Origin: Cocos nucifera
Taxonomy: Eukaryota; Streptophyta; Magnoliopsida; Arecales; Arecaceae
DNA: 64,000 bases
Assembly (NCBI GenBank): GCA_006176705.1
Contig: QRFJ01000058.1
Coordinates: 434,001-498,000 of the forward strand
Direction of reading: 5' to 3'
The notes beneath the pieces are model-generated. The model saw only the letters and a program-made list of their open reading frames with translations, was not told the DNA's origin and did no database searches. The first letter of the stretch is position 1. Every line of letters starts with the position of its first letter. The position numbers and the translations under genes were made by a program. This document shows, piece after piece, positions 61,985 to 64,000 of the stretch.

Positions 61985-64000
61985 TGTTAAATATATGTGC
62001 CCTAGAAGTCAGAATTGGCTGACACTTGTAATACACTTCTAGGGGCAAAATTGTAATTTTGACTAAAATCAATAAATGGGTTATTTTCTATCACATATGT
62101 GTATTTAGTGTCTGTGATACATCCTTTGAGTTAATGGTAATGATAATTCATATTTTCAAGAGTTGAAAATTTAAGACATGAATAATCATTATTAACTCAT
62201 AAATTGCTCCTGACCATAGGATCATCACGAGGATGGTGATTGATCCGGAAGGTTGGTGTACAATCGCTTCTCTTTAGTAGATGAGTCTTGAGTCTACGGT
62301 GTGGAGACACCGGAGCGAGAGTACAGGTACTCGTTAGAGAATGAGGGCACTGAGCGTGACCACCTCGAGTAGTCATTAGGGAGTCTACCTTCTCGTCAAT
62401 GACTGACTCGATGCTGCAGTAGTGTGTCTGGTTCTTTGACCTGAGATGCATCGGCAGTTCACCTTGAGGGTGTTATAGTTTGACTACACCATTACTCGGT
62501 CTCCTAGCCATATGGAACCCTGAGGTGTATGTTGGCTATGACATGTTCATTGTAGGAACTGGATTGCATCAAGATGGAATCTATCTACCTCGGTGGTAGA
62601 GGAGTAGCCCTATGATGATCATGAGAATCAAGTCCAGAAATCCATGGCCATGGTAGAGTGAAATAATAGAAAGAGTTTCTATTTAGATTTTCACATTGGA
62701 CTCGAATCGAATGATTACATCATATGACAGAGACTAGGGTTTGACGAGTTCACCTTAACCCTAATCTGATCGGGGCTCAAGATAGAAGAACTGAATCACA
62801 CAGGTAGCTGCACCAAGAGGTTCGCATTCAGCTCTGATGGGTTGCCACCATATACTGCTAGGTGTCACTGGTGGATTTTGGGAGCAATTAGAATGATTTA
62901 GATGATCGATCATTCTAGCTGTTCGAATCAGAAGAGTTCTGATCCATCGAAAGGAGTTTCGATGATGTCGATGATAGAGATCATGACATATCCCATTACC
63001 ATACAGAACTGAACCTAACTGGGTCACACAAACAAGGGTTTGAATCTGGTGATCATCAATTGAACTGATCTAGTTCAATTGATCTGAATGAGATTCAATT
63101 AGGTTCAAGGAAATCGTGCTAGCACTCGATTGAACCTAACGTTCTTCTTTTGCTATCATAAATAAGTTGTCCTGTCTGAGCCAAAGGAGTTTGTGCTCAA
63201 TCAGAGGCCTTCATATGGTCTGACTGGAGGTTGTCCAAGTCAGAAAAGGTTGTCTTATTTGTAAGACATTACCTGCCATTTTTGGTCACCTGCCATTTCT
63301 TGTTCTTTGACTTTGGTCAAAAGTCTACCTTTGACTGGTCAAACATTGACCATTGACACTTTGACTTTTGACCACATGTCATGCACCTATTGGAGAGCTG
63401 GTGGGGGCCTGTCCCCCTGCCAGAACCTGGCAAGGAGAAGGGCGCACGCCACCCTAGGCGTGTGCCCAAGTTGGAGGCGCCTAGGAGTCCTTGTTGGACA
63501 AGGACTCCATCTCCTTTTTGGATTCCAATTAGAGTTCTTCTAAGAACCAACTTTGACTGGTCTTAGGCGCCCTCTAAGGAGGAATCCAGGGGTCTCTATT
63601 CCCACCAATCAGATTTAGATCTGATTTCACAAAGGGTTGTGATTGGTTGGGAAGAAGAGGAGTTGGATCACAGCTAGTCTATAAATAAGACCCTGTATCC
63701 AACTCAGATTGTAAAAAAATGCAATTCAATTGAGAAACCCCACGCCCCAAGGCTGCCTCTCCCCTCCTTCTCCATGCCATAGTCTCTTCTCCCCTTGCTC
63801 TCCACGTCCAAAAGGAGTTTTGGACCTTGGTTGGTGCGATTCAGATCAAAGAAAGGCGATCAAAAGCTAAGAAGGCTGCGCTGCTGCAAAGGACGACTGC
63901 TCATCTTCAAAAGAGTTTTGAAGATCCTCCAGATCAGATCCAGATCTGATTTTTGGAGGTGTGATAGAGAAGAAGAGGATCTCCAGATCCAACCTGAGTG
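61985..64000 (+). repeat. copia LTR F, + strand, runs off the window
   Basis: It starts TGTTAAATATATGTGCC in the RT of copia E; CTACC (61980-61984) would be the left target copy. TATAAATA at 63680-63687 is the TATA box. It is nearly the same as solo LTR G read in reverse. Whether it is solo or the 5' LTR of an element lies beyond the window. Confidence 0.9.

Noticed and set aside
1..64000. Host genes, tRNA, rRNA, miRNA precursors or organelle insertions
   Set aside because: I saw no exon-like frames outside retroelements and no tRNA-like folds. The tRNA-like matches are only retroelement primer sites. A computed scan could still find small hairpins that I missed.

Overview
The window is plant nuclear DNA, most likely from a monocot. 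A palm is a guess from overall AT-rich style and LTR families, not something the sequence proves. It is essentially wall-to-wall LTR retrotransposon: I find no intact host gene, no RNA gene and no intact retroelement polyprotein. Nearly every coding trace is a decayed gag, protease, integrase, reverse transcriptase or RNase H.

Layout. 1-4822: the 3' half (RT end, RNase H, integrase, 3' LTR) of an Athila-like Ty3/gypsy element on +, inserted in a + Ty1/copia LTR whose end lies at 5725. 5726-22293: two minus-strand Tork/Angela-type copia internal regions (A, leader only; B, nearly full length) sharing one LTR (7308-13075). That LTR and the gag of B each carry a 3.4-3.5 kb gag-only copia derivative of one family (8005-11478 on +; 16459-19853 on -). 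22294-40034: the other LTR of B, split by a + Tat-type gypsy derivative with a tandem-repeat 3' UTR (23219-29065) and by a solo copia LTR (29210-38580), itself split by a pol-less Athila-like element (31337-38416, -). 40035-42682: the RNase H and a downstream env-position ORF of a + SIRE/Maximus-type copia. 42683-49362: a third Athila-like element, gag only, with a truncated 3' LTR. 49363-51355: a different minus LTR. 51356-61984: a second shared-LTR copia pair (D and E, -). 61985-64000: a + copia LTR running off the window.

Nesting is supported by exact or near-exact 5-bp target duplications (ATTAT, GTGCG, CAAAC, ATCGG/ACCGG). On the right the order reads SIRE, then gypsy G3, then LTR H, then copia D/E, then LTR F, oldest to youngest. 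In the middle it reads SIRE, copia B, solo LTR, gypsy G2.

There is no cooperating gene system here. The points of interest are evolutionary: gag-retaining, pol-less derivatives in three separate lineages, three shared-LTR tandem arrays, stop codons almost all explainable by C-to-T change, inverted LTR pairs that could make hairpin RNA, and a new-looking 41/71-bp repeat array inside a Tat-type 3' UTR.
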